Assembly (NCBI GenBank): GCA_029531795.1
Contig: JAPEIS010000006.1
Span: 2,790,001 to 2,854,000, forward strand
From: Sclerotinia nivalis
Lineage: Eukaryota; Ascomycota; Leotiomycetes; Helotiales; Sclerotiniaceae
Reading direction: 5' to 3'
DNA: 64,000 nucleotides
Shown here piece by piece: positions 11,848 through 22,438 of this stretch. Under the pieces are notes generated by a model. The model was not told the DNA's origin. It saw nothing but the letters and a program-made list of their open reading frames with translations, and made no database searches. Position numbers and translations under genes: made by a program. How positions within the stretch are numbered: the first letter of the stretch is position 1; the number at the start of each line of letters is the position of its first letter.

Positions 11848-12521
11848 TTATGAAGATGATCCAGAGTTCCCATTTGCATTTGCATTCGCATTCGTGTTTG
11901 CGTGAGTGAGGATATTGAGTGGAGGGTCGAGGTTCGATTTTGTGGGAGAGGAGGAAGATGATGATGGGTTGGAAGTTGTGGATGGTGTTGCTTTAAGGAT
12001 AGATTTGGATTTGGGTTTGGGGCTGGAAGAGGAGGGTTGAGGTTGAGTTCCAGGTTGAGATCCGGGTTGAGCACCCGAAGCCAGATCCGGAGCTGAAGAA
12101 GTCGCAGGCGCAATTGTTCCAGTACTCGCATTCGCATTCACACCACCATTTCCACAATTCGTACACAAACCCACAGTGTGCGCTCCCACATGCAGCGACG
12201 CAGCTCCCACAATCGGCCCACCTATCGACACCGCCAAACCTATTATCCAAATTAGTCCACTCTGACATCCTACCGAATCCACTCGCGTGAGCTCACCGAC
12301 GTATAATACATACCAGTCGCCAAACCCACCACTCTATTTCCCAGTCCGGGTGGGGCAGGACCGGAATCGTGTCCGTGAACGGGGTTCCAGCCTGGGGTTT
12401 GTTGGATTAGGGGGGTGGAGATGGTGGTTACTGTTGTGGGTGCGTGAAGGGGGATGATGGGGATGGGGATGTAGTGTGAGGAGGGGTAGATGGGGTAGGG
12501 GTAGGGGTAGTAGTAGGACAT
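11848..12521 (-). CDS. Small Tyr/Pro-rich and Asn/Ser-rich fungal protein, unknown function
   Basis: Two exons (12521-12314 and 12239-11848; intron 12240-12313 with a GTATGT donor and TAATAG acceptor) give 199 residues. The N-terminus is Tyr/Pro-rich (SYYYPYPYPIYPSS). It is followed by TPGWNPVHGHDSGPAPPGLG, then a Gly/Ala-rich hydrophobic stretch (GLATGLAVSIGGPIVGAAS) that could insert in a membrane. Next comes a short HTVGLCTNCGN motif with a CxxC pair. The C-terminal half is Ser/Pro/Thr-rich and ends in Asn-Ala repeats. Splicing keeps the hydrophobic stretch continuous across the junction, which supports the model. I do not recognise a named family. Low-complexity tails of this kind often expand by slippage. 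Confidence 0.65.
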
Positions 12522-13656
12522 TTTGATTTTGAGATTTGATTTGATGGTGGGGACGGGTGAGAAGACTTGAGTTTGTTGTAGGGGTTGGTATTTGATTTAT
12601 CTGTGGATTTGGTTTTGAGTTTGAATATTTGTATGTGTGAAAGAGTTGGAGAAGAGAAAAGGGGTTCTTTTATACTTTACTTAAAGCTCATTTTGTCTTT
12701 GATGATAAATATTGCGAATATTGTGAATGAATTTATAATTGTTAAATGATTGATGAATGGAAATTTCAAAATATCGCACATCTCGGGGATTCATACACAC
12801 TTCATACAAAGGACCAGTATCTTTTAACCGCACGACAGATCTATTCACAATCATTCCACCCACAGCAAACAAAAACCATAAATCTCCTCATCTACATTTC
12901 AAACAAACACTTGCATTCAAACATAAAAAGCATTTGAATCAGCATATATGATATATTCACAGAAGAGATCCATCTCCTGATCATATATAGCAAACAAACA
13001 AACAAACGATAATCTTCTTTAAAATTGGGGTACGTACAGAAATCGTGGTATGATTCGTCACCACTTCCCTTTAATCATTGAACTATAACTTATTGGAGAT
13101 TAATTACGAATTATAGAGCCCAAAATTAGATCTATAACCCGCCAAAAATGCCCCCAGGGCAGGAGGAAAGGGATCGCAAGGAGGAGCAAAGATCTCACTG
13201 ATTCACATTAATTCCTCCCAGCAGAAATATCCCGACAAATCGCCACTCGATTATTCTTCTCTTTAGATATTTTGTCATTATCAACGGAGTTTCTGGAGTT
13301 TAGATACAATTGGCACCAAATTACGCGAACAATATCAAAGGGGTAGATTATAGGAAGTAGGTGACCGTATTGCAACCATTAAACTTCCACACTGTAGCCA
13401 AATGATGAAGCTTAGGAGTTAATTTTAAGCTACCAATGGTAAAAAATACTAGCGCATGAATTGACAGCAAGTCAGAAATCGGCACTGGCCCTCAACGCAA
13501 TCCATTCATCTTGAATGTGAAACTTTTGTATGCCTAAATTAAGATAGAGCATTTGTGGAATGGTCATGTAAATGAGCGTTCGAGAAGTGCAGTAAATGAT
13601 GTAATGAGAATTGATTATTATAATAATCACGTATTAGTCTAGCAGTTTGTGCTCTA
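12522..13656. other. Intergenic region between two minus-strand genes
   Basis: No gene is seen. It contains the promoter side of the 11848-12521 gene, short AT-rich parts, an AAAC repeat near 12991-13007 and otherwise unique sequence. Short open frames at 12681-12951 on both strands have no coding character. Confidence 0.5.
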
Positions 13657-15069
13657 TCAATGTCCATGTCTGGACGCTTCATCCTTCTCAGCCCAGTCTA
13701 CCCATCGTTTAATAACCTCATCCACCGTCGTAACTCCATCCCTATTTGCATCTATTTCAAACCATTCTCTATGCTCTTTCCCGCATGTTTTGCATTTTCC
13801 ACAGTTCACTCTTTTAGCCATTAATTCAATGTGAATTAATCTTTCCACCTTGTGTACATTTGGAACCTTCTTAGGACCATCATTTTCGCTAGGTTGTTTT
13901 GAAGAATCATGGTAAGGGTAGTATCGGATTAATGCAAGGTTGTAACCACATTGCTTTTTCCACTGTTGCATTCTCGCAAAAACGTTTTCGGCTCTACCAA
14001 TCTTGAGAAGCATTGTTTTTTGCTTTTTGTCTGGTGGAGTAGAAGTAAAGGATTCAAGGACATCAGAAGTACGTCGGTGGCCAGATCCTGACCTTGTCGT
14101 TGGTGTTAAAAGAGAACCAGCAGCTTCATCGGAAGGTCCCGTAGGTAATCCTTCATCAGTCAACCAAAACATATATATAAATCCAGGAAGATCAGCATCG
14201 GAGATTGGTTTTGCTAATTCTGCTAGTAATGCAGCTGTTGTCTGTGGGCTTGCTGATGAAGGTATATGAGCTAGAAACTCTCCCGTTCTTGAAGATGGAT
14301 CCCGATCCATAGTAGGACGCTGAAGCATTTCAGGTTGCTTGGAGGTTGAACGCCTTGATGAAGATGTGTTCGGTCTCGAAGGAGGTCGAGTTGAACGAGA
14401 GGGCACATCGAGGTAATCTGACGTGTGAGAACTGGGTACGTGAGAGGAAGAAGGCGCTTCATGTGTCTTTTGTTGTGGTCTTGGTGCATCTGAATCATCT
14501 GATTCACCACAACATAACAATTCCAGATTGCTTCTTTTGCGTCTCGCCCGATTACTATTTGTAGCAGACGGATCATCATGATGTTCTTGTCTCCCTGGTT
14601 CTTGTAATTGATGTGCTTGTGCTTGTTGCCATTCTTGTTCCTGCTGCTGCCTTTGAGGTCTCCCATGATTCTCGAAATGTTGCTGCTCATTTCTCAAAGC
14701 GCTATTTGAGCCAGGTCGTCTGCCGCGATTGTCTTCCCCAGTTTGACGCTGTTTTCCTTTATTTTTCTTCTGGTCAACCTCGAGGAGTCCCAATCTTTCC
14801 ACTAATGTGTCTACGCTGGACCTTTCACGAAGGGCATTTGGTCGAGGTTGAATGGGTAGAGCAGCTTGTCCAGCTTGATCTTTATGTTGCCAGCAAAATG
14901 CATCTGGACTCAATGCTCCTCTTGAAGGACTCGGACTCGGTGAATTATGTGGTGATTTAGAAAGACCTCTTCGACATGGCTTTCCGTTCGATGATAGACC
15001 TCGACATGTTGAACTCGGATTTTTCGAGTCTGTTCGAGGTAATAATGATTCGGGAGTATGATGAAACAT
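13657..15069 (-). CDS. T5orf172 / MUG113-like (GIY-YIG-related) domain protein
   Basis: About 470 residues from the first in-frame ATG at 15069. The open frame goes on to 15135 without an ATG, and a CCCCCAG acceptor-like site at its upper end leaves room for an upstream exon. The N-terminus has a Cys/His pattern, CRGLSSNGKPCRRGL then FCWQHKDQ, resembling a small zinc-binding module. A long Gln/Ser/Arg-rich disordered middle follows. The last 170 residues form the recognisable domain: FIYMFWLTDEG, LLKIGRAENVFARMQQWKKQ, VHKVERLIHIELMAKR and CGKCKTCGKEHREWFEID. This matches the fungal DUF1766/T5orf172 family (meiotically up-regulated gene 113), which shares the GIY-YIG nuclease fold. Whether it cuts DNA is not known to me. 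The C-terminal CxxCxxC-H may bind metal. Confidence 0.8.
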   Translation of the reverse strand: MFHHTPESLLPRTDSKNPSSTCRGLSSNGKPCRRGLSKSPHNSPSPSPSRGALSPDAFCWQHKDQAGQAALPIQPRPNALRERSSVDTLVERLGLLEVDQKKNKGKQRQTGEDNRGRRPGSNSALRNEQQHFENHGRPQRQQQEQEWQQAQAHQLQEPGRQEHHDDPSATNSNRARRKRSNLELLCCGESDDSDAPRPQQKTHEAPSSSHVPSSHTSDYLDVPSRSTRPPSRPNTSSSRRSTSKQPEMLQRPTMDRDPSSRTGEFLAHIPSSASPQTTAALLAELAKPISDADLPGFIYMFWLTDEGLPTGPSDEAAGSLLTPTTRSGSGHRRTSDVLESFTSTPPDKKQKTMLLKIGRAENVFARMQQWKKQCGYNLALIRYYPYHDSSKQPSENDGPKKVPNVHKVERLIHIELMAKRVNCGKCKTCGKEHREWFEIDANRDGVTTVDEVIKRWVDWAEKDEASRHGH

Positions 15070-15135
15070 TGTCGAGAAGTATGGATATTTGAGTCCTGCT
15101 AAAATGTCAATTCTGGGGGAAGAAATGGTTAGCAA

Positions 15136-17045
15136 TATAACGAACGACTGTAGGAGGGCTAAGAGTTAGTCTTGGAACTGATTGAGCAAAGACGTGGCAG
15201 TGAACTTTGAATGCAACATTATGACCCAATGATTCACCTCTTGCATATGTAACAATGTAAGAAGATCCATTTTTGAGGAGGCTGGCGCTTTGACCAATAG
15301 CCACAATACACCCCACGTGATTGACAGCAAAACTACAAGGGACAGCTAAGAGCCACTAAGAGCCACCAAGGGCCACCAAGACCACCAAAGGCCTATCCCG
15401 TCCGAAGCTAAGTTTTCTCTCCAACCTCAATTCAAATGGCACGTATCATTTATTGCGTTGTGCAAAAGATGATCTTTACATCCAACGATGAATCATGTTT
15501 TACTTGTTAAAAGACATGTTTGCACAACGCAGATATGGATCTTGCTTATTCATTGTCCCTGACAGAGTAAGTTCTACAGAAATTCTTGAAACGCCACTTA
15601 TGCATAGCCTAGATAATTGGACCTTTTGAATGGTCCAAGTATCATCAGCCTCGCAACTCATCGACCCAGTACTTGAAGACCACGCTGTGGCTTCCTCGTC
15701 AATCTCTCTCATTGGTGAGTTTTAACCTTCGAGAACATCTATTCAAGCGCTACATTGTCGAACTGGATATTTTTGAATCTCTATATGCGAGAAAGTGGTC
15801 CTACCTCATATATTTCAGATGGAACGTGTAGCATCGCATCTCCCTGGCATCCCCGCCCAGCCTGTCCCCGGTATTTAGTCTGGTTTCAAATGCAATTGTT
15901 GTCTGAAACATTTTCCTTTTCCAAGTAAAGAACCTGGGACGGGATATCTCGTTCGTATGGCCAAGATAATGAAAGGCATTGAGATGAGGATGAGAAGAAC
16001 AATGGCACATAATAGATTGTCAGAAATCATATTGATGAGTGTAAAGAACACTCTTATAAGAATAACAGCTAGGTTAGTTTGCTATGCTCAATCTTGCCTA
16101 GAATTCTAGGTCTCTGCTCCATATTTAAAATCCTAATCATACCGTCCTAGTCATCATCATGATCATCAGTTTCCACCATCTGAACTCTAGCTTATGAGGC
16201 TATACTATTGTTCCTTGATATCTCGCGTGCTATTATTTCAAAAGTGGATCTACCAAAATGATATTGTACATGGGATAGGTGTACCAGGAAAGTTTTGTTG
16301 CATATCTCATTTCTATATAGGATGGATCAGTATAATATTGGATGGAAAGTCATCCGGAACAGAAATGAGACATGCAACAAAACTTTCTACTTCAAAAATT
16401 CAGCCTATAAGGCTATTGAGTTCAGCAGAATTTATCGTCTCTTCCATTGGTTCATTTGAGTTTCAATGGCCACTTTAGCTACTTTCATTTCAAGCCAGGT
16501 GGCTTCTTTTCCACGGACTTCTTGAAGCCCATGAAAGTGAAGATCCATTAGAATCGGTGGTATATACCGGAATTGTGTGCAAACCGAAGATGCACTTGAC
16601 CCCATATGTATCAATGTACTAATATCATTATTTTACAAGCAAAGGTTGTGTTTGGCAAACAACTTTTTTTTTTCATCGCATATCTTCTGAGGATGAACTG
16701 GGGCAGTCGAGATTCGAGGCTTCATGCAAATATTGTGCCAATTGGACACAGCAGTCTTGTTCATATCCATCGGCTGAAGTGAACAATAAATATTGGAAAA
16801 ATGGCAAATGACATGACAAATGGTATACTATCATCAACAGATATCATCCGTGAAAGGTACGTTGCTCAACATTGTCTTTTTCTCCAGAAGTTCCGCAGAC
16901 ATCTGCTTCAGACTTATTACCATCTCATATTAAACAAATATATAAATTTGGAACAGCAGATTAAATTTTATGACTACCTACACCGAACACCCAATGCTAT
17001 ATTCAAAAAGAATGTAGATTGCTTTCAAACCCAGCAAATCTACCC
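15136..17045. other. Intergenic region with a strong hairpin
   Basis: No gene is supported. Notable are triplicated GCCACCAAG-type words at 15350-15385 and the near-perfect inverted repeat at 16288-16387. Short open frames on both strands lack start context and coding character. Confidence 0.5.
16288..16387. repeat. Inverted repeat, 27-base arms
   Basis: Arms 16288-16314 and 16361-16387 are reverse complements over 27 bases with one mismatch, separated by a 46-base spacer. Transcribed from either strand this would fold into a long stem-loop. No open frame of substance explains it. Confidence 0.8.
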
Positions 17046-17942
17046 CTAAAGATCCTCCTCACTATCCACCATCATAACACCTCCATCCACACCACTAATC
17101 TCCTTATACTCAACACCATCCTCACCTCTCCTAGGCACCTCTCCCACCAAAACCCTCTCCGTCCCCCGATGTCTCTCAAAAATCATCTTTAACGCCTCCC
17201 CCGACTCCCCCACCATCCCCACAATCCTCTCATCCATCCTACCCATCCAATCCTTATCATCATCATCCCCCTTCCCAAAATCAAACAACATAGCCAACAA
17301 TTCCCAGCCCTGTTGATCCAGAGAAGCAATCGCCAATCTCAGCGTATCTTCATAGATTTCCCATTCCTGTTTCTGTGCTTCGAAGCGCTTTTTTTGTGTT
17401 TCCCATTCTGCTTTTTGTATGATGAGTTCCTGTTTCTGTGTTTTCCATTCTGCTTTTTGAACTTCGAATTTCTTTCCTCGTGTCTTGAGCTCTTTGGAAA
17501 GGGTTATGTTTATCGTCTCATACTTCTTAGCAGATTTCTTCGCCTCTGATTTTTCGTTTTCAGCTTGGTGGAGAGAATTCTCCAGTTCCTGCCTCTCAAG
17601 AACCAATTGTTCTTTCTCACCAACCAATTGTTCTTTCTCACCAACTAATTCCGCCCTCTCAAGTCTAAGCACATAATTCTCATCACAAACCACATCACCC
17701 GCATGATACGTCCTCCAATTCCGATACTCAAGCTCTTCGCAACGCAGCCTCAAATCATCATTATCGGCTCTGCTGTCTGCAAGCTCATCTTCGAGTTCGG
17801 TGATGTGCGAGTGGAGATTCTTGTTTTGGGTTCGGAGCCGCTTGGTTTGTGATTGGTGGCGTCGGGTGAGATCGCGCATTTGGGTTTGGGTGGAGGCGAG
17901 GAGTTTTTTGAGTTCTTTGAGTTCGTGCTTTGAGTGCGTCAT
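17046..17942 (-). CDS. Coiled-coil protein, unknown function
   Basis: A single-exon frame of 298 residues from ATG 17942. Residues 1 to about 200 are a charged coiled coil with regular Leu/Glu/Lys heptads (ELKKLLASTQTQMRDLTRR, ITELEDELADSRADNDDL). It has an internal eight-residue tandem duplication (LVGEKEQ LVGEKEQ) and a repeated AEWxTQKxE unit (EVQKAEWKTQKQELIIQKAEWETQ, split here by its two copies). The C-terminal 90 residues are acidic with a DDDDKDW patch and end MMVDSEEDL. No enzyme motif is present. It could be a structural or scaffold protein; the family is not recognised. Codon usage and the uninterrupted length support it as a real gene. Confidence 0.65.
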   Translation of the reverse strand: MTHSKHELKELKKLLASTQTQMRDLTRRHQSQTKRLRTQNKNLHSHITELEDELADSRADNDDLRLRCEELEYRNWRTYHAGDVVCDENYVLRLERAELVGEKEQLVGEKEQLVLERQELENSLHQAENEKSEAKKSAKKYETINITLSKELKTRGKKFEVQKAEWKTQKQELIIQKAEWETQKKRFEAQKQEWEIYEDTLRLAIASLDQQGWELLAMLFDFGKGDDDDKDWMGRMDERIVGMVGESGEALKMIFERHRGTERVLVGEVPRRGEDGVEYKEISGVDGGVMMVDSEEDL

Positions 17943-19173
17943 TTTGTTGGGTGGGTGTGGTGGATGGTTGGGTGGGTGGGTGGAAATGGGCAGGGTTGGA
18001 TTTGATGGATTTTGGTGTGATGTTGCTTGGGTGTGTTGTTTGTTGGTATGATGTACTTTTTGCGTGTATAATGTTGATGTATTGTATGTATGATATTGTT
18101 TGTTTGTATGTTGGTATAGTGTATGTTGGTAGAATTATTGTTGATATGTTGTAATTGATATGATATGCTTGGGTATGTTGATGTGTTGTATTCTGTATTT
18201 TGTATGCTGGTATGATGAATGTTGTATATGAGGACTTTTGAATGTGATTTGGCTTGTGTATGTTGTATGTTGGTATGATAATTGTTGGATATGAGGGGTT
18301 TTGGATATTTGAGGGGTTTTGGATACAAATTCACTTTAGTATGTTGGTATGATGATTGTTGGTATGATATGCTTGGGTATGTCGTATGTTGATATGTTGT
18401 ATGTTGTATGTTGTATGTTGTATGTTGATATGTTGATATGTTGTATATTGTAATTTGTATATTGGTATGTTGTTTGTTGATATGAAGTACTTTTCGTGTG
18501 TATGGTATTTTATGTTGTATGTTATATATCGTGTGTTGATATATTATAGTTACCACAAAGTACCTTTTATAAATAAAATATTCCTCAACAAGCATCAAAA
18601 CCTCAAAAAAAACCAACATTAATTCAAGAAAGAAAGTCTCAATACAATGGAGCAACATGAAAAAACATGCAACAGACAAAGATTATGAGAAAAAACATAA
18701 GGAACCATCTTCTCCTCACATGAAAGCTCCTCCATTTTCACTACACTACTGTACGAATCATTACCTATTTGGAATTTTCAACTGTGGCTATTGAAGGGGC
18801 TGGTAGATAGGCAGCCAGATAGCTACCTATAATTATTATTTATCGAGGAAAAAGTGGTGATTGGTAGATTGGCAAGTGCTGCATGAGGAATTTGCTGTTT
18901 GGTTTGGGTGCCATAACTTCCTCATCATTAGGTTGCTGTATGCATTCATATTCACTCTAATGGAGCATACCTTCTGGTACTCCTTGCGGTTTTGTAAATT
19001 TCTGCTTAACAGTATTAACTTTGAGAAATAATTACGTGAAGCAAAGACTGTAATACACACAAACCTATATGCATCGAGATCTAAGTTCCGCATTCAGGGC
19101 AATATATATGCTATTGGCACAATCCCAATCCTCCATACTATCAATCAAAGATTCCCGTTCTCTAACACTATCC
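17943..19173. other. Intergenic region with a long degenerate TATGTTG array
   Basis: No gene is supported. The region holds the promoter side of 17046-17942, then the TATGTTG array (about 18030-18545), then unremarkable unique sequence. The long minus-strand open frame at 17939-18679 is almost wholly Tyr/His/Thr/Gln/Ile repeat encoded by the array and I do not regard it as a gene. Confidence 0.5.
18030..18545. repeat. Degenerate (T)ATGTTG(G) minisatellite-like array
   Basis: Roughly 500 bases are built from variants of TATGTTG, TATGTTGGTATG and GATATGTTG in loose tandem order, densest at 18375-18480. Units drift in length and sequence, so this is an old, slippage-driven array. It makes open frames on both strands by chance. 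Confidence 0.75.
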
Positions 19174-21268
19174 TCAATCCCAATTTCCAACCCGAGCCAT
19201 ATCAGCACCCATATCAATCCAAGCCTGCGTAATACAACAATCCGACCTCTCCCTATTTTCCCACCTCGCAAGATCCACCTCCCTATTTTTCCTCTCTCGT
19301 CTTTCTTTCCTCCGAATTTCCCGTTCCTTTTCCTTTTCCCTATCCCTTATTTTTTTCATAGCTGGAAACTTTGGCCTAGCTTCCCCATTACAAGCTTCCA
19401 GTCTCCGAGCATCTAGCTTCCGAGCTTCCATCCGAGCTAGATACGTTCTTTGCTCATCTTCTACCTCCTCGTCATCGATATCCTGTCTGCGCTTTCTCTC
19501 TCTAACAACCTCTGATTCAAACCTGATTTTCCTATTGTCCAATTTCATATACGGCATGACTTCTTCCGGTATCCAATGATCCTCCAATTTCTTCAGCTCC
19601 TTTCTCAATGGCGATGACTTCTTTCGGAAAATGAAGTTTTTGCTCTTCCTAGAATGTATATCTTCAATTTGTCGACTGGTTATCTCCCAATACGCCGCAT
19701 CCCTCATATCATCCATCTCGACCTTTCCTTCCAACTCCTTGTAACTCTCTGCTCCACACTCCTTAATGACATCTTCAGACAAAAATGGATTCCTATGCAC
19801 ATGCGTCAACCCCTTTATGGCCTGTTCCTTCCACTTTTTATATCTCTCGTGCCTCTCGCTTCGAAGACGTTGCTTGCTGCATTTTCTGAATATAGACATC
19901 AATTTTGGATTAAAGCCTGGTGGATAGATTTCGTCTTCATGTTTGATCTTGCATACGGAAAGCATGTGAATGTGCCAATCTTCGTAGGTATGAAGTGATG
20001 AGGTTCCTCTTCGGTGGAGCAACTTGGCAGATTTAACGTAGTCAGATGCCATGGGCCCAAAAGCTGATAAAGCACGCTCCTGCAAAAGAAGTTAGTGTAA
20101 CCTAGGATGACGATGGTTGCAGATTTGACTTGCCATTGCAGCATTTGGGTTCTTGTGATCAGAACCAGACTTGAAAGTTGCAATCGACGTAGTTTTCTCC
20201 GCGGGCATCTCATTAGACTGTGCTAATCCCTAAAAATAAAATCAGCATAATGATGCGCCAGAAAGAGAAGACGCCTCATACAGCTTTTTTGGACTCGTCA
20301 AAGGCTTTTCCCACATTTTCCAAAGCCTTCATAATTGGCACACGTAAAAATGGCTTATTTTCGAGACAGAAGTCAAGGGAGTAGATATAACCACTAATAT
20401 GTCCAGCTTCGAGCATTTCAGCATTTCCTTCGAAGAATTCACACATACTCTGATACGCATAGTAACTTGGAGTCGATTGATCTAAGTAATTCTCAGAAAT
20501 AAATGAGTCGGTAGCATTTTCGATTTCCTTAATTTGCCCGGGGTACGCTGGAATATTTGCCAAGACTGCAGACAGCTTTGCATATTCAGATGTACCCGAT
20601 GAATTCGAGGGCTCGTCCTTAACAAGATTTGTATCCATATCCAAACCAGCTTTTGTGATTGGCGAAGGGGGCGACGAAGGAGGCGACGACAGTTGAAGGC
20701 CTACAAGATTCATTTCCTCCATTGTGGAGATTTTCACAGACTGAGATTGGCGTTGCGCTTGGGTGGTCCTCGATTCCATCAACCCAGAGCTTCCCATCAT
20801 TAGCTTTGTGTTTCGGTGCGTTGAAGATAATTCTGCAGATTGATATGATATAGAATAACTCGAAGACTCGTCCTGAGGGGTATTCATATCAGCATCTAGA
20901 TCAGCTTCTGAACTAGATGACGATGAAGGTGTTGGTGGAAGATCGTTATGCAGAATCTCTTGATGCTGCTGCGCGACCGAAACGGTACCTCCCATCTTCG
21001 TATCCTTATCAGCCATACCAACAGAGCGCAGTCGAAGTAAAGAACTAGTATCCGTATTTGCAGATCGATAAATTCCATGTACATTCGGTTTATCCGTTGT
21101 AGGGGCTGTTGCGAATAATTTGGATTTGGATACAAGATCAGGATCTGCGGTTGCGCGACTTCTTTTCTCAAAACAAGGAGTCGGGAATGCAATATTGGAG
21201 ATTTCTCCAAATCCAAATGCGGGTTGACTCATTGAGAACCTCGAGGAAGTCAGAGGTACGGCTAACAT
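19174..21268 (-). CDS. Basic, charged fungal protein of unknown function
   Basis: Three exons (21268-20282, 20229-20134, 20079-19174) join in frame to 662 residues. Intron 1 has a GTATGA donor; intron 2 appears to use a GC donor (GCAAGT) with a TTGCAG acceptor. The N-terminal half is Ser/Pro/Thr-rich and probably disordered (LPPTPSSSSSSEADLDADM). From about residue 245 a folded part begins (KLSAVLANIPAYPGQIKEIE, YAYQSMCEFFEGNAEML). After the splice sites comes a conserved-looking core (FGPMASDYVKSAKLLHRRGT, YEDWHIHMLSVCKIKHEDE, HVHRNPFLSEDVIKECG), then an Arg/Lys/Glu-rich helical tail (REKEKEREIRRKERRERKNR). ATG 21232 is an alternative start. I do not recognise the family. A nuclear or RNA-related role is only a guess from charge. 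Confidence 0.65.
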
Positions 21269-22438
21269 GAATATGACAACTTGTCAGGCTTATTACATAG
21301 GTAGGTAGTGACTCGTCTGCTGCCTATTGTTCATAGACCATTTTGTTGTAAAAGTGAATACCAAATGTTTCCACGGAGATCCCAAATTGGGAAAGTAAAG
21401 TGAAGAAATTCTGGAGGCGGAATCATGATCTCAAGTTTCTCGTCGTGAATTTCGAAGCGGAGGAAAAAAAATGAAAAATAGAAAATTTGGAGTTGTTGCA
21501 CGTTTGAATTTCTCTACACCTCTTTCCAGTCTGCAGCAGTAAGAATACTGAGCCGGGAATAAGACCCAAATATGCTTATTATTCCCAGTCGATATAATTA
21601 TCAAACTATTTCCACAGCACAAGTTGACAGGAGGTGTTCCTGATACATATCATTTTTCAGATATGCAACAAAACTTTGGTGGATGGGGGAGTGGTGTTGG
21701 AAGTGAAGTGAGGGGGAAGTGAGGGGGAAGTGAAGTGAAAGAGAGGTGAAGTGAAAGAGAGATGAAGTGAAAGAGAGGTGAAGTGAAAGGGGGGTGAAGT
21801 GAAAGAGAGATGAAGTGAAGTGAAGCGTGAAGCGTGAAGCGAGGGTGAAGTGTGGGAGGCGGACGGAATGGGATGGGATGAGAGTTGAATGTTGAGTTGA
21901 GATGGATGACACGGGTTGTATGAAAGTGAACAAAACTTCAATTGAACCTAACTCACTTACAATGAGTTAACAACCACAGCAAAACGACAGCACCAGTAGA
22001 ATGAGCATTTATGATTAAGTCAGGGGATATAAAAGTGCAATTTCTGATTACTATGGACCTGGTAAATACATTCTTGTTTAAGGCGGTATCCGTGAAAACT
22101 GACGGCACTCACGTAAATGTTCATATAGACACTGGTGTGGATAATATCTGGAGCTTCGCCGCTTTTATTCTTTTCAAGCATTAAATACTCTGCGATTATC
22201 GTTTCCTGAGACAAGAAGTTGTTTAGATGAGGTGAGCATCGTAAGTTCGGGATCTATAAGATGGGAACCTGGTTTGAGTATCTTACTTAATAGAGTCAGG
22301 AATAGTATTAAAGACTTGCCGTAGCATTGCTTAGATTAGATGGTCTCCATAGACCTTTTCACGAAGACTTGTCTCGAACGCCGATGTAATCCTAACATCA
22401 TACACGTAACGCGGGTATCCCTCATCATTGAAATTTAT
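21269..22438. other. Intergenic region with a polypurine repeat
   Basis: No gene is supported. The main feature is the GAAGTGA-type polypurine array at 21695-21850. Open minus-strand frames across it (FTSLSLHLSFTS) are repeat products. The rest, including 21930-22438, shows nothing I can name. Confidence 0.5.
21695..21850 (+). repeat. Polypurine (GAAGTGAAAGAGAG)n tandem array
   Basis: About 150 bases nearly free of C on the plus strand are made of GTGAAGTGAAAGAGA units of 14-15 bases with small variants. The strand asymmetry could favour triplex (H-DNA) formation. It lies about 430 bases upstream of the start codon of the 19174-21268 gene. Confidence 0.8.

Noticed and set aside
11652..12137. 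161-codon minus-strand frame
   Set aside because: Shadow in another frame of the 11848-12521 gene; Leu/Asn/Pro low complexity.
14003..14960. Plus-strand frames opposite the T5orf172-like gene
   Set aside because: Antisense shadows; the minus strand carries the recognisable domain.
17939..18679. Minus-strand open frame of 246 codons
   Set aside because: Encoded by the TATGTTG array; Tyr/His/Thr/Gln repeats without a domain, overlapping the start of a better gene.
21601..21941. Minus-strand frames with FTSLSLHLSF repeats
   Set aside because: Direct product of the polypurine array.
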